This document shows positions 24,127 through 34,617 of a stretch of 64,000 bases of DNA, piece by piece. Within the stretch, counting starts at the first letter, position 1. Every line of letters begins with the position of its first letter. Where the stretch lies: contig CM035407.1 of the NCBI GenBank assembly GCA_020310875.1, forward strand, positions 75,409,888-75,473,887, written 5' to 3'. A program made the position numbers and the translations under genes. Below the pieces are notes generated by a model. That model searched no databases. It was not told the origin of the DNA and was given only the letters and a program-made list of their open reading frames with translations. Origin of the DNA: Ceratopteris richardii. Lineage: Eukaryota; Streptophyta; Polypodiopsida; Polypodiales; Pteridaceae.

Positions 24127-27100
24127 ATGTCCGTCGCGGCCCAATCTTGTCCGTCACCTGTCGTTCTCAATGTCCGCGTTTTGGCCGATGCGCTTAACAA
24201 TAAGCAGAATTCCCCACGCACCTGCGCCTCTCCGTCCTCTGTGTGTCCCTCCCCACATCGCTCCATCATCGTGAATGACGGCAACTCTCTATTTCTGAAT
24301 CGTAGTACTGGCCAGAACCATCTTAACAAAACAATATCTTCGGCACACTCTTTCAACAGTTTCTTCGAACCTGAGGAGTGGAAACCAGACAAGGAGAACA
24401 GGGCAGACACTCGCACTTCGTATTCACCAGGCAAAAATAAAAAAGGCATGAGGAGGGCTTTGTCCGAGAGGATGCGTCCTGCAAAGTTAGACATTCCAGA
24501 AATTGCGAGGCTTGCTTCGTTGACCAAGACAGCAGAGTTCACCAACGTTTCAGAACAGGCCGCAAGCGGTCATAACGTCAATGTTCACCAGCATGAAACT
24601 GATCAATATGCTGTTGCATCCAAAAAAGGTTGCAAGGATCGTATGGAAGACTTTTACACAGCTTCCGTGAAGTTCGCAGGAGATACGAAGCAGGTATTTC
24701 AACCTTTATGCTTTTAACCTATGATTTGATCCTTAGCTTCAGATTAGCAGGTCTAACTTAAAAGCAGAATAAAGGTTTGCTTGGCATTTGATGTACGTGC
24801 TGCTTGATCGTCCATTTTGTTCTCGTTATTGGCTTGCTCATTTTTTTTTTTTTTTTTTCTGAACACAACAGAAAGTATAAAATTGATGCTGAAAAAAAAT
24901 TACAACAGAAGCCACATCTTCTCTGACTGGGAGGGAAGAACAAGATCACCCAAGAATATTGCTAACATAATCACCAAGGAAGGTGATCATGTCCAATCTG
25001 GACTTGGAGTACATGGGGAGGAGTTTAGCTTTCCAAGCATTATATTGGTTTTTCTTTAAGATTTCAAAGGGACTCAGGGGGACCGGTTGAGTATTTTGAC
25101 AGGCAGTGAGGCAAAGGTTGAAAATTTTTTTCAACCCATATATACAAGAGAAGAAGTGGTCTTTGTTATTCGATCTAAAAAGGACATTATTTCTATTTTT
25201 CCAAATAGACCAGAAGAAATGATTTCTAATAATCTGCCACAGGAGAATGTCAAGGCCACACGATTCACCAATAAGGATTTCCTTACAGCTGGGAATTTTT
25301 AGGCCCTGCAACCGACAGAAAGACCATATGCAGATCCAAAATCTTGCAGCAGTTTTGCACTTTATAAACAAATGCTCCAAATCCTCTTCTTTGTCACAAG
25401 TTTTACAGAGACCAGCATCAATTTTATACTTCCTAGCATGACTACCCGTCCAGATTCTTTTATGGAGAATTAGCCAATTTAGACAAGATTGCTTGTTGGA
25501 GATAGGGAAGGCCCAGCAACACTGAAATCTGTACTTCCACTGTAAGTGGGACCATTGCAGATCCCACTTCTTGTTGAGTTTCCCAGAGATTTCTTTAACA
25601 CTTCTGACATTCCTTCTGAAGGAGCTTAGCATATCACAGGCAATGTCTTGCCAATGTATTCTCTCAACCTCCCAAGAGAGGGGATTCCCTTTCTGTTGGC
25701 TTGCTCATTTTTGGCTGGAAAACGTTTCTACTTTTGCTGAGCCTGCTCTTCATTGCTCATAAGCTTTTGTTAGTATGCTGTGAGATCAGAGGGATCTGCA
25801 CAATGTACGCTTTTGAGATTTATCACTTTCAAAACAGAATCTTCTTTTCTTATCTGTGTTTGAGTGTAGTAAATGCTTATCTGCAGTAAATGTTTGAGAT
25901 TTATCACTGTCGAAACAGAACCTTCTTTTCTTGTCTCTGTTTGTTTGAGTGTAGTAAATGCTTTTAGTTATTCTTCTTAGCAGGCTTTCTTTGGAGTTTT
26001 TGATGGACATGGAGGGAAACATGCCGCAGAATTCGCAGCCGCTAATCTAGGTCGGCATATATCTGCAGTATTGAGCAAAGAGGACTCGAGCTCTTACGTA
26101 GAAGACGCAATACGTAGAGCTTACACGAATGCTGATAATGAATTTATCAACCAAGTATGTAACTGTGAGGAAATCTGCTATTCTTCTTCCTCTCGGAGAA
26201 TCATGACAGCATCTTGTGATATGTTCCATGTATTTCAGCATCTAAGCAGTGGAGCATGCGCTGTATCTGTGTCGGTTAAGGATGGACGGATGGTTGTTGC
26301 CAACATCGGTGACTGCAAAGCTGTATTGTGCAGAGATTCCAAGGCAGAATCTCTCTCGACTATTCACCGTGCAAGCAGCCAAGAGGAGCGCCAAAGGATA
26401 GAAAAATTGGTGAGCTTTATTCATTCATGCTGTTATAAGGCGGCCTTGCTTCTCTCGGTAGAAAACTATGTAAAAACAGTTATGCGTGTATGCATGTATG
26501 CCATTCTACGTTAGATCCGTACCCTTAAATAATTGACACTCATTCACGGGATAAAATGCCTTTGTTGGTATGCATACACAAAGAGCATACTTTCACATTG
26601 AAAAAACATCCTTGAGCAAGTCAGTGCTTATATCCTATAACGGCATTGAAGAGAGTAATTAAACCGTTCCCCATTCTTGCACATTTGCACATGTACCTTT
26701 AGGATAAAGCTAACTATGCCATTTATGTTTACATGCCACTGTTTGGCAGCATGTCTCCATTTAACATTTTAAGATGAAATCCTGAATATGTTGTGGATTT
26801 GAACAGGGAGGTATGGTTGATTGCTACAATGGAACATGGAGAGTGCAAGGCACTTTGGCTGTGACAAGGTCACTTGGAGATGCAAATTTAAAGCGATGGA
26901 TCTCCGCAGAACCGTCAACAAGAGCTATACGGATAACTCATGATTGCAAATTCTTGATATTGGCATCTGATGGGCTATGGGATCAGGTTGGTTTTTGTCC
27001 TGTGTATTCAGCAATGGCATATGCTTCTCTCAAAGAAAGGTTCATGTGGATTTATATATAGCATTACGTTTGCACAGTGAAAAATACAGAGTTTACTACA

Positions 27101-27434
27101 GAGTATATCATGGAATTGTTTTAGTAAATGCATTTCTTGGCAGTCCCTATGACATAAGTGATGATCAGTATGAGTACTCTCATTTTTCTTTTCATATGAC
27201 TGCTATTTTCGATACTCACCCTCAATGTATAATGTTGTGCAGATGACTGACCAAGAGGTAGTTGACTGTGTTCGGAAAGTTTTGTTTAAGGCAGGGGAGC
27301 CCAAGAGTCGCCCTGGAATATCTTCTACGAGCAAGTTGAATGCATTGAATGAACTTATTCGGATAGCATGCCAAAGGGGCAACCGTGATGACATAACTGT
27401 GATGATTGTTCCACTTGATGTCTTTACGTCATAG
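24127..27434 (+). CDS. Protein phosphatase 2C, clade B / AP2C-like, five exons
   Basis: This is a metal-dependent Ser/Thr phosphatase predicted at 426 aa from exons 24127-24693, 25984-26154, 26239-26409, 26807-26986 and 27243-27434. All introns are GT-AG and phase 0. The ATG at 24127 is chosen because the longer frame begins with GTG. The PP2C core is in order: RMED (172-175), FFGVFDGHGG (191-200), VVANIGDCKAVL (265-276), GTLAVTRSLGD (318-328), LILASDGLWDQ (353-363) and RGNRDDITV (408-416). Metal ligands D196, D358 and D412/413 are present. Residues 115-124 (RMRPAKLDIP) match the MAPK-docking KIM of Arabidopsis AP2C1-4, so the likely role is switching off stress-activated MAP kinases. I288 replaces the usual Asp of the T-x-D-H segment. 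Intron 1 contains a LINE tail. Whether it is expressed cannot be told. Confidence 0.88.
24829..24840 (+). repeat. Left target-site duplication of the LINE insertion
   Basis: TTGGCTTGCTCA (continuing into T residues) is repeated at 25696-25712 on the other side of the inserted segment. Confidence 0.85.
24841..25695 (-). mobile_element. 5'-truncated LINE (non-LTR retrotransposon) tail in PP2C intron 1
   Basis: A segment of about 855 bp lies antisense to the gene. Its poly(A) appears as a T run at 24841-24858. A minus-strand frame 25632-24946 (228 codons) carries the zinc-binding domain found at the C-terminus of plant LINE reverse transcriptases (zf-RVT type): NWLILHKRIWTG, then CKTCDKEEDLEHLFIKC, then RFWICIWSF. 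Catalytic RT motifs are absent, so only the 3' end was copied in. The flanking 12-17 bp duplication with TTGGCTTGCTCA is the hallmark of target-primed reverse transcription. The 228-codon frame is open, so the insertion is fairly young. Confidence 0.88.
25696..25712 (+). repeat. Right target-site duplication of the LINE insertion
   Basis: TTGGCTTGCTCATTTTT copies the sequence at 24829 onward. Confidence 0.85.
25812..25964 (+). repeat. Tandem duplication in PP2C intron 1
   Basis: Two copies of about 65-73 bp begin TTTGAGATTTATCACT (25812 and 25892) and end GTGTAGTAAATGCTT, with a few differences and a 4-bp indel (TTTG). They lie just upstream of the exon 2 acceptor (TTCTTAGCAG at 25974-25983). 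Confidence 0.8.
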
Positions 27435-28193
27435 TGGCATCTTTAATGGAACTCTTGTCGCCATAGAAATTTGCGCATCAGAATTGTTTGAAAAAGATCC
27501 GTTACTGAACTGCAGAGCGCGAGGACACACATAAGCGCGAGCACACACATAAGCGCGAGGACACACATAAGTCCTTCCAGCATCCATTCACACACATAAG
27601 CGCGAGGACACACACATAGACACGTGTGCCTTCCGTTTATATAGCAGGCACAGAGTGCGCAAACGACAACTCAGATCGCTTAAAGATAGTCTCGACATCA
27701 CTATTATGCGTTTGTAATACCTCCCTCAAAGCAAAAAGTTATGCATCAGCTCAGAAGGCAGTTAACATCTAAGTGATTACTAGTTAACATCTGATTTTGA
27801 AAACGTTATACCCTTGTTTATACCATCAAGGTATTCTTATCATCAAACAAGCTAGTTTTTGGTTTTGTAAATGAAACAAAAACTTTGTCAATCAAAACAA
27901 AAGTCACAAGCCCTCAAATATGCGTAGAGAGGCTTGTGGAGTGCTTCTCAAACTACTAGCCTTTGTGTCTTTTGGGGTTTCCCTAGAGTATCTCTATTAC
28001 ATATACGATGCTCTTTAAATTTTAGAATATGATTTTTGTGGCATATATCTCATGGCTTTCCAAGGAGTTGGCTGACCAAAAATGATTGGCTATCTATTCT
28101 TCTGAAATAACCAAAGAAGAACTCTTTATAAATCAAACACATTGGAAGTGAAGCTTCTCACATAAATGAAACGAGTCGTCCAACAGCATGACA
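27435..28193. other. PP2C 3' flank with no further gene
   Basis: It holds the minisatellite at 27517-27620 and otherwise AT-rich sequence. I see no canonical AATAAA close to the stop, and no ORF of note. Confidence 0.5.
27517..27620 (+). repeat. 18-bp minisatellite behind the PP2C gene
   Basis: Three consecutive units of GCGCGAGGACACACATAA (the second has C for G) run 27517-27570. After an 18-bp interruption a further partial copy follows at 27589-27619. It is GC-richer than its surroundings and probably lies in the 3' UTR or just beyond it. Confidence 0.85.
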
Positions 28194-28799
28194 TGTTGGA
28201 GTTTGAGGTCGCCAAAAATACATGAACAATGCAAAGAGGAAGAGGTGTGGAACAGAACACAATACAAAAATATATTAACATGTGAATGTACAAATATTAC
28301 TTAAGTAGCAAAAGATGTGCTTAGCCGTCCACCAATGCTTCACACGTGGGTAATGCAAAAACCAGCTCACTAACAAACTAACTACTCACCAATGCTTCAC
28401 ACGTGGGTAACAAACTAACTATCAGGCCAAGTTATGCATACATAAATCGAGCATCCTAAAACCTACTGATAGAGAACGACACCAAATGCATCTATAGCAT
28501 CTAAATACTCAATTGAGAAACAATTTTCATGGGAGTGACAATAGGTTTTCAATCTTCTAGGCTAAGGTGCTCGAATAATGTGTCAATATATTTTCTCTAA
28601 CACAAAGCTATCCCCAATAAACTTTCATGATATGAATGCTCAAATACAAAGTAGGCATGTATCTTTCTTTAAGAAGCACGTGCTGCTTTCTTCAAATAAT
28701 ATAATGCTTTTTCAACATGCACACTTTGTTTTCATGTTCTGTCTGCATAGAACCACGAGGATGAAATACTGACAAACAAAGCTATCAGTGCACGTACTT

Positions 28800-30945
28800 G
28801 AGTATCTCTTCCCTCCTAGCAACATTGCTCTATATTAAGTATAGTAGGAATTGTAGCTGCCCACGAAAATGAAAACCATAATCTTCAAGGTCATTTGCAT
28901 CAACTTTAATAACAATAGTTGTAGGTGTAGTAGCACGTTTTTCAACACCGTGCGCAAAATTTCATAACGCTTTTCCTATCAATCCATGACATATCATAGA
29001 TGCCCTGAATGGGAAATCAGTACTATCCAACTAATATTGAATAGAAAACATACAAAACATGTCATTACTTCCACCCATGGCAAGTGACTAAATACCATCA
29101 TGCACGAAATCGCCTATATCTCAAAACGATAAATAGAAACACCCTCTCGAACTGTACTAAACCTATCGGAGGCTTTGAGGCACATGTACTCATTACTGAA
29201 AAATTTAGGATATGTTTTGCACAAAAAGAGGAGATTCCTTGAACACTCACCGCAATAGTCTGTCTAGAGGGCAAAATGACATTCGATCAAAATTTTGATG
29301 GCACAAAGAAAAGCCATTTTAAATTCATAATTTTAATGAGTATGCTCACCAATGTTCATGTGATTTTTGAGACTAGAACTAGAGGGGTATGCAAGTGGAT
29401 ATGCAGTGATGCTTGAAAAGAGGCAACCTAGAGTTGCTCTATCTTCATCATAAATTCAATACAAAGGTTTTGCACAAAAAAGAACACATAGAGGTATTAA
29501 GCGTTAAAGGACTCGGAGAGAAATAAAAGTCCATTTTAGAAAGAGAGTGGTCCTTCTCTAACACAATTGTTCACAAAACTAAACATTTCAGGTCAATTCA
29601 CTCATTGATTACGAAAAATTAGATGAGAGAGAGAGAATGATACTTATTCACTTTCCATGTGGTGCTTGAGTATCCCGTACTTTCTTTTGAATGACTCTTT
29701 TAGTGTAAATGGGATTCTATTGGGAGCTTGCTATCATTGTGACTTAGTTCTTTGGCAATTATAGAGAGTAGAGATCCAATGTTCAATACTCTTATAATTC
29801 TAATATCAAAACAAAGAGCTATTTTAGCCTTAGATCCATCACCTCTTTCCTCCAACCTCTTTAATAAAAACAAACAAAGATATCATTGCATATAGTTGAG
29901 TATCTTTCCATCCCAACAAAATTTCTCTACCGTAACTATGGCTTTAATCCTAGCATGAACATGAAAATGAATATCATAATCTTCAATGTCATTCGCATCA
30001 CCTTCAACAACAATAGTTGTAGGTGTAGTGGGATATTTTTCAACACCTTGCACAATATTCCATAACCCTTTTGCTATCAATCCATGACAGATCATATATG
30101 CCCAGAATGGGTTATTAGTCAAATCTAACTTATTTTCAACATAAAACATATGAAATTCATCATTAGTTCTAGCAATGGAAAGTGACTAAATACCCTGATG
30201 TAGGAAATTGACTATATCTCAAAAAGCTAAATAGAAACACCCTATCGAGGTGTACTAAATCTATAGCAGACCTTGAGGCATTTGTACTCATGAACCAAAA
30301 CTTGAATATATGTTTTTCACAAAAAGGATGCGATTACATGAACACGCACCACAATAGTAGATTGGAGGTTAAAATGAGATTAGATCGAAATTTTGAGGGC
30401 ACAAAGAGAAGCCATTTTAAACTCCTAATTGCAATGCATATGCTCACCAATGTTCGTGTGATTTTGAGATTGTGAAAAGAGGGCTATGCAGGTCGATATG
30501 CAATGATGGTGTGCAATATGCTCATCTCTTTGATGGTAACGAAGCAACCTACACTTGTTCTATCTTCCACAAAAAATAAATACAAAGGTTTTGCACAAAA
30601 AAAAACACCTACAAAGTTTTAGCATTAAATGCGTAAGAGAGAAATAAAAGTCCATTTTCGAAAGATAATTGTCATTCTCTAACAAACGGTTTCACTAAAC
30701 TAAAAATTTGAGGTCAAGTCACATTTTGAGTACAAAAAATTAGAGGGGAGAGAGAGAATCTATCCCATACGTTCTTTTAGTGACTCTTTTAGTGTAAAGT
30801 AGAATATATTGGGATTTCACTATCATTTTGACTGAGCCCTTTGGAAACTTAACTCATTTTTACTATCCAATGCTCAACACTATTGTAATGATAACCCCAA
30901 AACAAACGGCTATTTCAGCCCCAGATCCATCACTTCTTTCCTTAA
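28800..30945. repeat. Tandem duplication of about 1.08 kb inside relic C2
   Basis: Units 28800-29870 and 29890-30945 match along their whole length, for example CAATAGTTGTAGGTGTAG (28914, 30011) and AAGTCCATTTT (29527, 30649), with many substitutions. The duplication therefore predates much of the decay. Confidence 0.75.
29883..30149 (-). pseudogene. Copia family C gag N-terminal fragment
   Basis: The 88-codon frame reads LTNNPFWAYMICHGLIAKGL and WNIVQGVEKYPTTP, the capsid N-terminal module also seen at 49030-48752 (WNIVHGIEKFPITP). It ends by truncation at the duplication joint near 29883. Confidence 0.75.
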
Positions 30946-30999
30946 TTGTTGAGCGATAGTTCCCTAATAAATGGAGGGTATATCTCCAAAATTTGTGTT

Positions 31000-31004
31000 C
31001 CTTT
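31000..31004 (+). repeat. Target-site duplication of B1, left
   Basis: CCTTT lies directly before the element. The same five bases follow it at 38351-38355. Confidence 0.85.
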
Positions 31005-32063
31005 TGTTGGGAAAGATGGATGGACACTCCAAGAGATTGAGTAGGTACTGCCAAAACCTGCTTTGTACCAGCCCTGTGATGCTTCAGTCTTGATAAGTGG
31101 ACCTCCTTAGCTCTCCAATGACACCATAAAATGGCCTATGTACTTTGGAAATAATGTGTGTAATGATTGAACCAAAAATAGATAACTTTGAAACTCAAAA
31201 TCTCAAGAAAACCTTCTATTTATGTCTTGACACCTATTGGATCTTTTGCTCAGTATGATCAGCACAGTAGGAATTGGAAAAATTCCTTTTAGTGGTATCT
31301 AATTAGCTTAGCAAGCTAACTATTCCAAGTGGAATGATATAAAAAGATTAACTATGCTCAGAGAAATCACTTTAGCAATTTAAACTTTACCCTCGATTTT
31401 TTAGGACTGTAGCAGACTATGACCAGTGATCACCTCGACGAGCTTTTCTCTGAAATGGCTGAATAGAATCTCTTCAAATTTTGATAGCATGTAGATAACT
31501 TTGAGATGAATCCAAAAAGATTTGAATCTTTCAATTTGGTGGAGAAATGACGGAGATATGTACTCCACAAGTTGATAGACTTTCAAGTAGTATGATAGAG
31601 AACTCAGAAATGACTAATGATGATATATGTATTAATGAACACTTGTATAAAAATCCATTGGCATGAAGATCATTGCCTAATGGTGTAGATAGGTGTGGGC
31701 TAGAGTATAGGCCTCACACACACTCAGAATCAATAATGCGAAGCTCGAAAATGATGAGTTCTAACCGTGACTTTTCCATGACCACTTTTATAGTGATTGA
31801 GTAGAAATTTGAATTCAAATTCAAACTTTTGGCTCCCTATGATCAAGCTTATATATTCTAGGAGATATTCCTTCAATCAAAAGCTAACTTTTTTCCAGGA
31901 ATCCTTTTGGTAGGTGTTTACAAAGATTCCAAGACAATTTGACTTTTACAAAGACGTAAAGTGATAATTAACCATTAACATGAGTTCCTATACTTCTCCA
32001 TATATGTATGGACTTCAATGTATCCATCAAGCCAAATGTGTAGGCTTATGAATTACACCAATA
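31005..32063 (-). repeat. 3' LTR of B1
   Basis: From TGTTGGGAAAGATGG to CACCAATA, 1,059 bp. On the minus strand the LTR starts TATTGGTG rather than the TGTTGGTG of the 5' LTR. Confidence 0.9.
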
Positions 32064-32065
32064 GC

Positions 32066-32075
32066 TCCCCCTCAA
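32066..32075 (-). other. Polypurine tract of B1
   Basis: The minus strand reads CTTGAGGGGGAGC next to the 3' LTR. Confidence 0.75.
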
Positions 32076-32103
32076 GCCAAACATTTTGGCTTGGTCTTCA
32101 TCT

Positions 32104-33175
32104 TCAGTCTTCATTTATATCCTGCAATCCAATCATTGCTTTGAACCTGCAAAGTTTGGTTCCATCCAAATCTTTAGTCAACAAATCTGCACACTGCATA
32201 TTGGTTGATACATAGGTTAGTTGAATGTCCTTGCTTAACAACTTCTCTCTCACATAATGGTAATGGACCTCTATGTGTTTGGTCCTAGCATGATAGATAG
32301 GATTAGCTGCAAGGTGAAGTGAGCTTGTATTATCTCCAAAGATCATTGGTGACCTAGTATATAAACCCAATTCTGTATACAAAAGTTTGATCCATATGGA
32401 TTCTTGTGTGGCATTAGCTAGTCCTCTATACTCTGCTTTTGTAGAAGACAAAGCAATAGTAGGTTGCTTCTTTGAAGACCATGAAATTGGTTTGTCACCT
32501 GCAAATGAAATGTATCCAGAAGTGCTCTTCCTATCATCCTTGCATCCTACCCAATCTGCATCTGAATAGATCTTGATATCAATGTCAGAAGTGTAAGGGA
32601 AATACAAACCATGATTTTGTGTACCCTTGAGATACTTCAAGATTCTCTTAGCAACCTCTAAGTGAGGTATCCTTGGCTTGTGCATAAACTAACTTAGCAC
32701 ACTAACTCCATATGCAATGTCTATCCTTGTTAAGGTAGCTTAGTTCAAGATACCCACCATACTTTGATAACCTATAATGTCATTAACTTCATCACCTTCA
32801 TGGGTACTTAGTTTTAGGTTTACCTCCATTGGAGTACTTGCCACTTTGGCATCCTGCAAGAACTTCTTCAACATATCATGTATGTATTTTTTCTGAGTAA
32901 TATATATTCCAGAGTTAGTATAGACTAACTCAAGTCCAAGAAAATACTTTAGTAGACCAGGATCATTGATCTTGAACTCCTTCATCATCTGGCTTTTGAT
33001 TTTTCTGATTCCATTCACATCATTACCTATAAGTATGATGTCATCAACATAAACACAAAGGTATATTACCTCTGAATTACGTCTCTTGATGAATAGAGAA
33101 GTATCTACCTTGCTCATGACAAAACCTTGGTCTTGGAGGTATGTAGTTAACCTATAATTCCATGCTCTTGGTGCC
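32104..33175 (-). pseudogene. Copia B1 RT C-terminal half and RNase H
   Basis: The minus strand carries AWNYRLTTYLQDQGFVMSK, the intact catalytic box CVYVDDIILIGND (~33040) and KYFLGLELVYTNSGIYITQK. The frame is lost at 32740-32690, with a stop in the block that should read NYATLTRIDI. RNase H runs 32685-32104 (SDADWVGCKDDRKSTSGY, SSTKAEYRGLANATQE, TKHIEVHYHYVREK) and ends with its own stop near 32104. Upstream, similarity ends at ~33175 where the CACTA fragment begins. Confidence 0.9.
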
Positions 33176-33736
33176 CTTGGGGTGCTCATGACCATGATGA
33201 CTCCAAGGTGTATAGTATCTAAGATGGAGCTCCGGTGATGGATGCGACTGGCAAAGCAATGCATGCATGCATACGATAGCTTTGCTCCATCCATTTTGGA
33301 CACTCTATCATGCTGAAATGGAGTGAACAAGATAAAGATTGGAAGAATTATATCACACAGATGATTTATCAGGAGTTTTGACCAGCCGATGGACAGTGTC
33401 TTCTCAGTTCAGAGTGGATTCTGCACAGTGCACGTGAGGTTATGTCCCATCGACGATTCGAGGCTCGTGATGCTTTCAGAGCATGCTTACCAAATCCTAT
33501 ATCGTTAGATGCTGAGGAGTGGGACGTGATTCATGACGAGCAGCAGCAGACTCCTGACTGATATCGTCAGCAGTGAGATGCCGCAGCCACACGTTTAGAT
33601 ACGGTTGGACCGTCATATTTGGGCAATGGCAGATATGACACGATGCATCATGATTTTAGTACCATTTCATTTATTGAATTTATTTGTGCTAAATTTCTCA
33701 TGTATGTTCCTCCAATCTTTTGTATATTTGTTTCAG

Positions 33737-33863
33737 GAGCTGGCAATGGGTCATCCTCCAACACGAACGGAGGAGTCTTACGGATATCATCATGGGTTGA
33801 TTGCACTATTGGAGGACTTGGAGGTACGCGGTGCGATCGTTTCATGGGAGTGTTTGCGATGAG
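33737..33863 (+). other. Exon-like segment inside the CACTA fragment
   Basis: It is bounded by a good acceptor (TTTGTTTCAG) and donor (GAGGTAATT) and is open in two frames, one reading MGHPPTRTEESYGYHHG. It is more GC-rich than its surroundings, as is 33380-33610 before it. It may be part of the transposase gene or a captured host exon. I do not recognise it. Confidence 0.4.
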
Positions 33864-34232
33864 GTAATTAATTTATAAACTTGGTTTTTACTTGTTGTTT
33901 GTAATTTTCATGTGAATTTATCTCATTCCATTAATGTTCTTTGTTGAAGGACTGTTGATATGGAACATTCTTTGCATGTGTATGGCAGTGGAACACAAAA
34001 ATTTTGTATTTCATTTTCATATGGCAATGCATTGCTTTGCCACATTTTGTAAAAGCATCATATATGAAAGTAGTTTGCCACACTCTTGTACATGCTTCAT
34101 TATTGAAATATATAACTTCTTTTGTACATGGTTCATGGTTCATTCTGATTATCTCTTTTGTGTCCAATAATACTTTGTTTCATGAAATCATATTTTGGTT
34201 GACATTAGAGTACACATCACATGTACTCGGTT

Positions 34233-34320
34233 TTTTGTGGGCAGAGTGTATTGTCTTTTGTTAAGCAACATCATGGTAATGTTGCTGTAGCAAAAGACAA
34301 CACACTCTGCCCAAAAAAGA
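34233..34320. repeat. Long hairpin (inverted repeat, ~42-nt arms)
   Basis: The arm around 34233-34275 (TTTTTTGTGGGCAGAGTGT...) is mirrored by 34277-34320 (...ACACTCTGCCCAAAAAA) with a few mismatches and almost no loop. It lies inside the CACTA fragment, just before the subterminal repeats. Confidence 0.85.
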
Positions 34321-34354
34321 AATTTGCAGGTATAGTCGTCGGTATACGCGACCG

Positions 34355-34600
34355 TACTTCCAGTAATATCCTCGAAATAAGCGTCGGTACACCCAGCAAC
34401 CGATGGTATATGCGACGGAACACTCATGAGCGGCCTTGATATGGGCGTCGGTATTACCGATGCATATACCGATGCATATACTGACACTTATACCGATGCT
34501 TATACCGATGCTTATACCGATGCTTTTGTACCGACGCGCATACCGACATCACGACAAATAAAGCCGTGTTCATTTTCCTCGGTAAAAACCTCGGTATACC
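34355..34600. repeat. CACTA subterminal repeat cluster
   Basis: The motif ATACCGATG appears at least six times between 34450 and 34530, and GTCGGTAT or CTCGGTAT in the reverse sense at 34337, 34446 and 34591. Subterminal repeats of this sort are binding sites for the CACTA transposase. Confidence 0.75.
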
Positions 34601-34617
34601 ATCGATCTGTTGTAGTG

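Larger units (their letters stand above)
28194..30945 (-). mobile_element. Copia family C relic (C2), inverted, internally rearranged
   Basis: It starts with a diverged family C LTR end (TGTTGGAGTTTGAGGTCG, compare 49482 onward). It jumps near 28305 into a part of RT-RNase H matching 46950-47220, and then near 28770 into the gag N-terminus and untranslated leader matching 48810-49470. The gag-plus-leader part is present twice in tandem (about 28800-29870 and 29890-30945). It has no intact frame; the best piece is 29883-30149. Confidence 0.75.
33176..34617. mobile_element. Right-hand part of a CACTA (En/Spm-type) DNA transposon
   Basis: This block is absent from B2 and interrupts B1. It ends with TGTAGTG (34611-34617), the inverse of the CACTACA terminus of the superfamily, and is followed by TTA, where B1 sequence resumes. 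The last 260 bp are packed with subterminal repeats ATACCGATG and its inverse CGTCGGTAT, as CACTA elements have. The left terminus is missing, together with about 500 bp of B1, so a deletion took both. An exon-like piece flanked by TTTCAG and GTAATT lies at 33737-33863. Confidence 0.75.

Noticed and set aside
24039..24545. 168-codon minus-strand frame opposite PP2C exon 1
   Set aside because: It is the shadow of the coding exon and ends in the translated GA repeat (Arg-Glu run).
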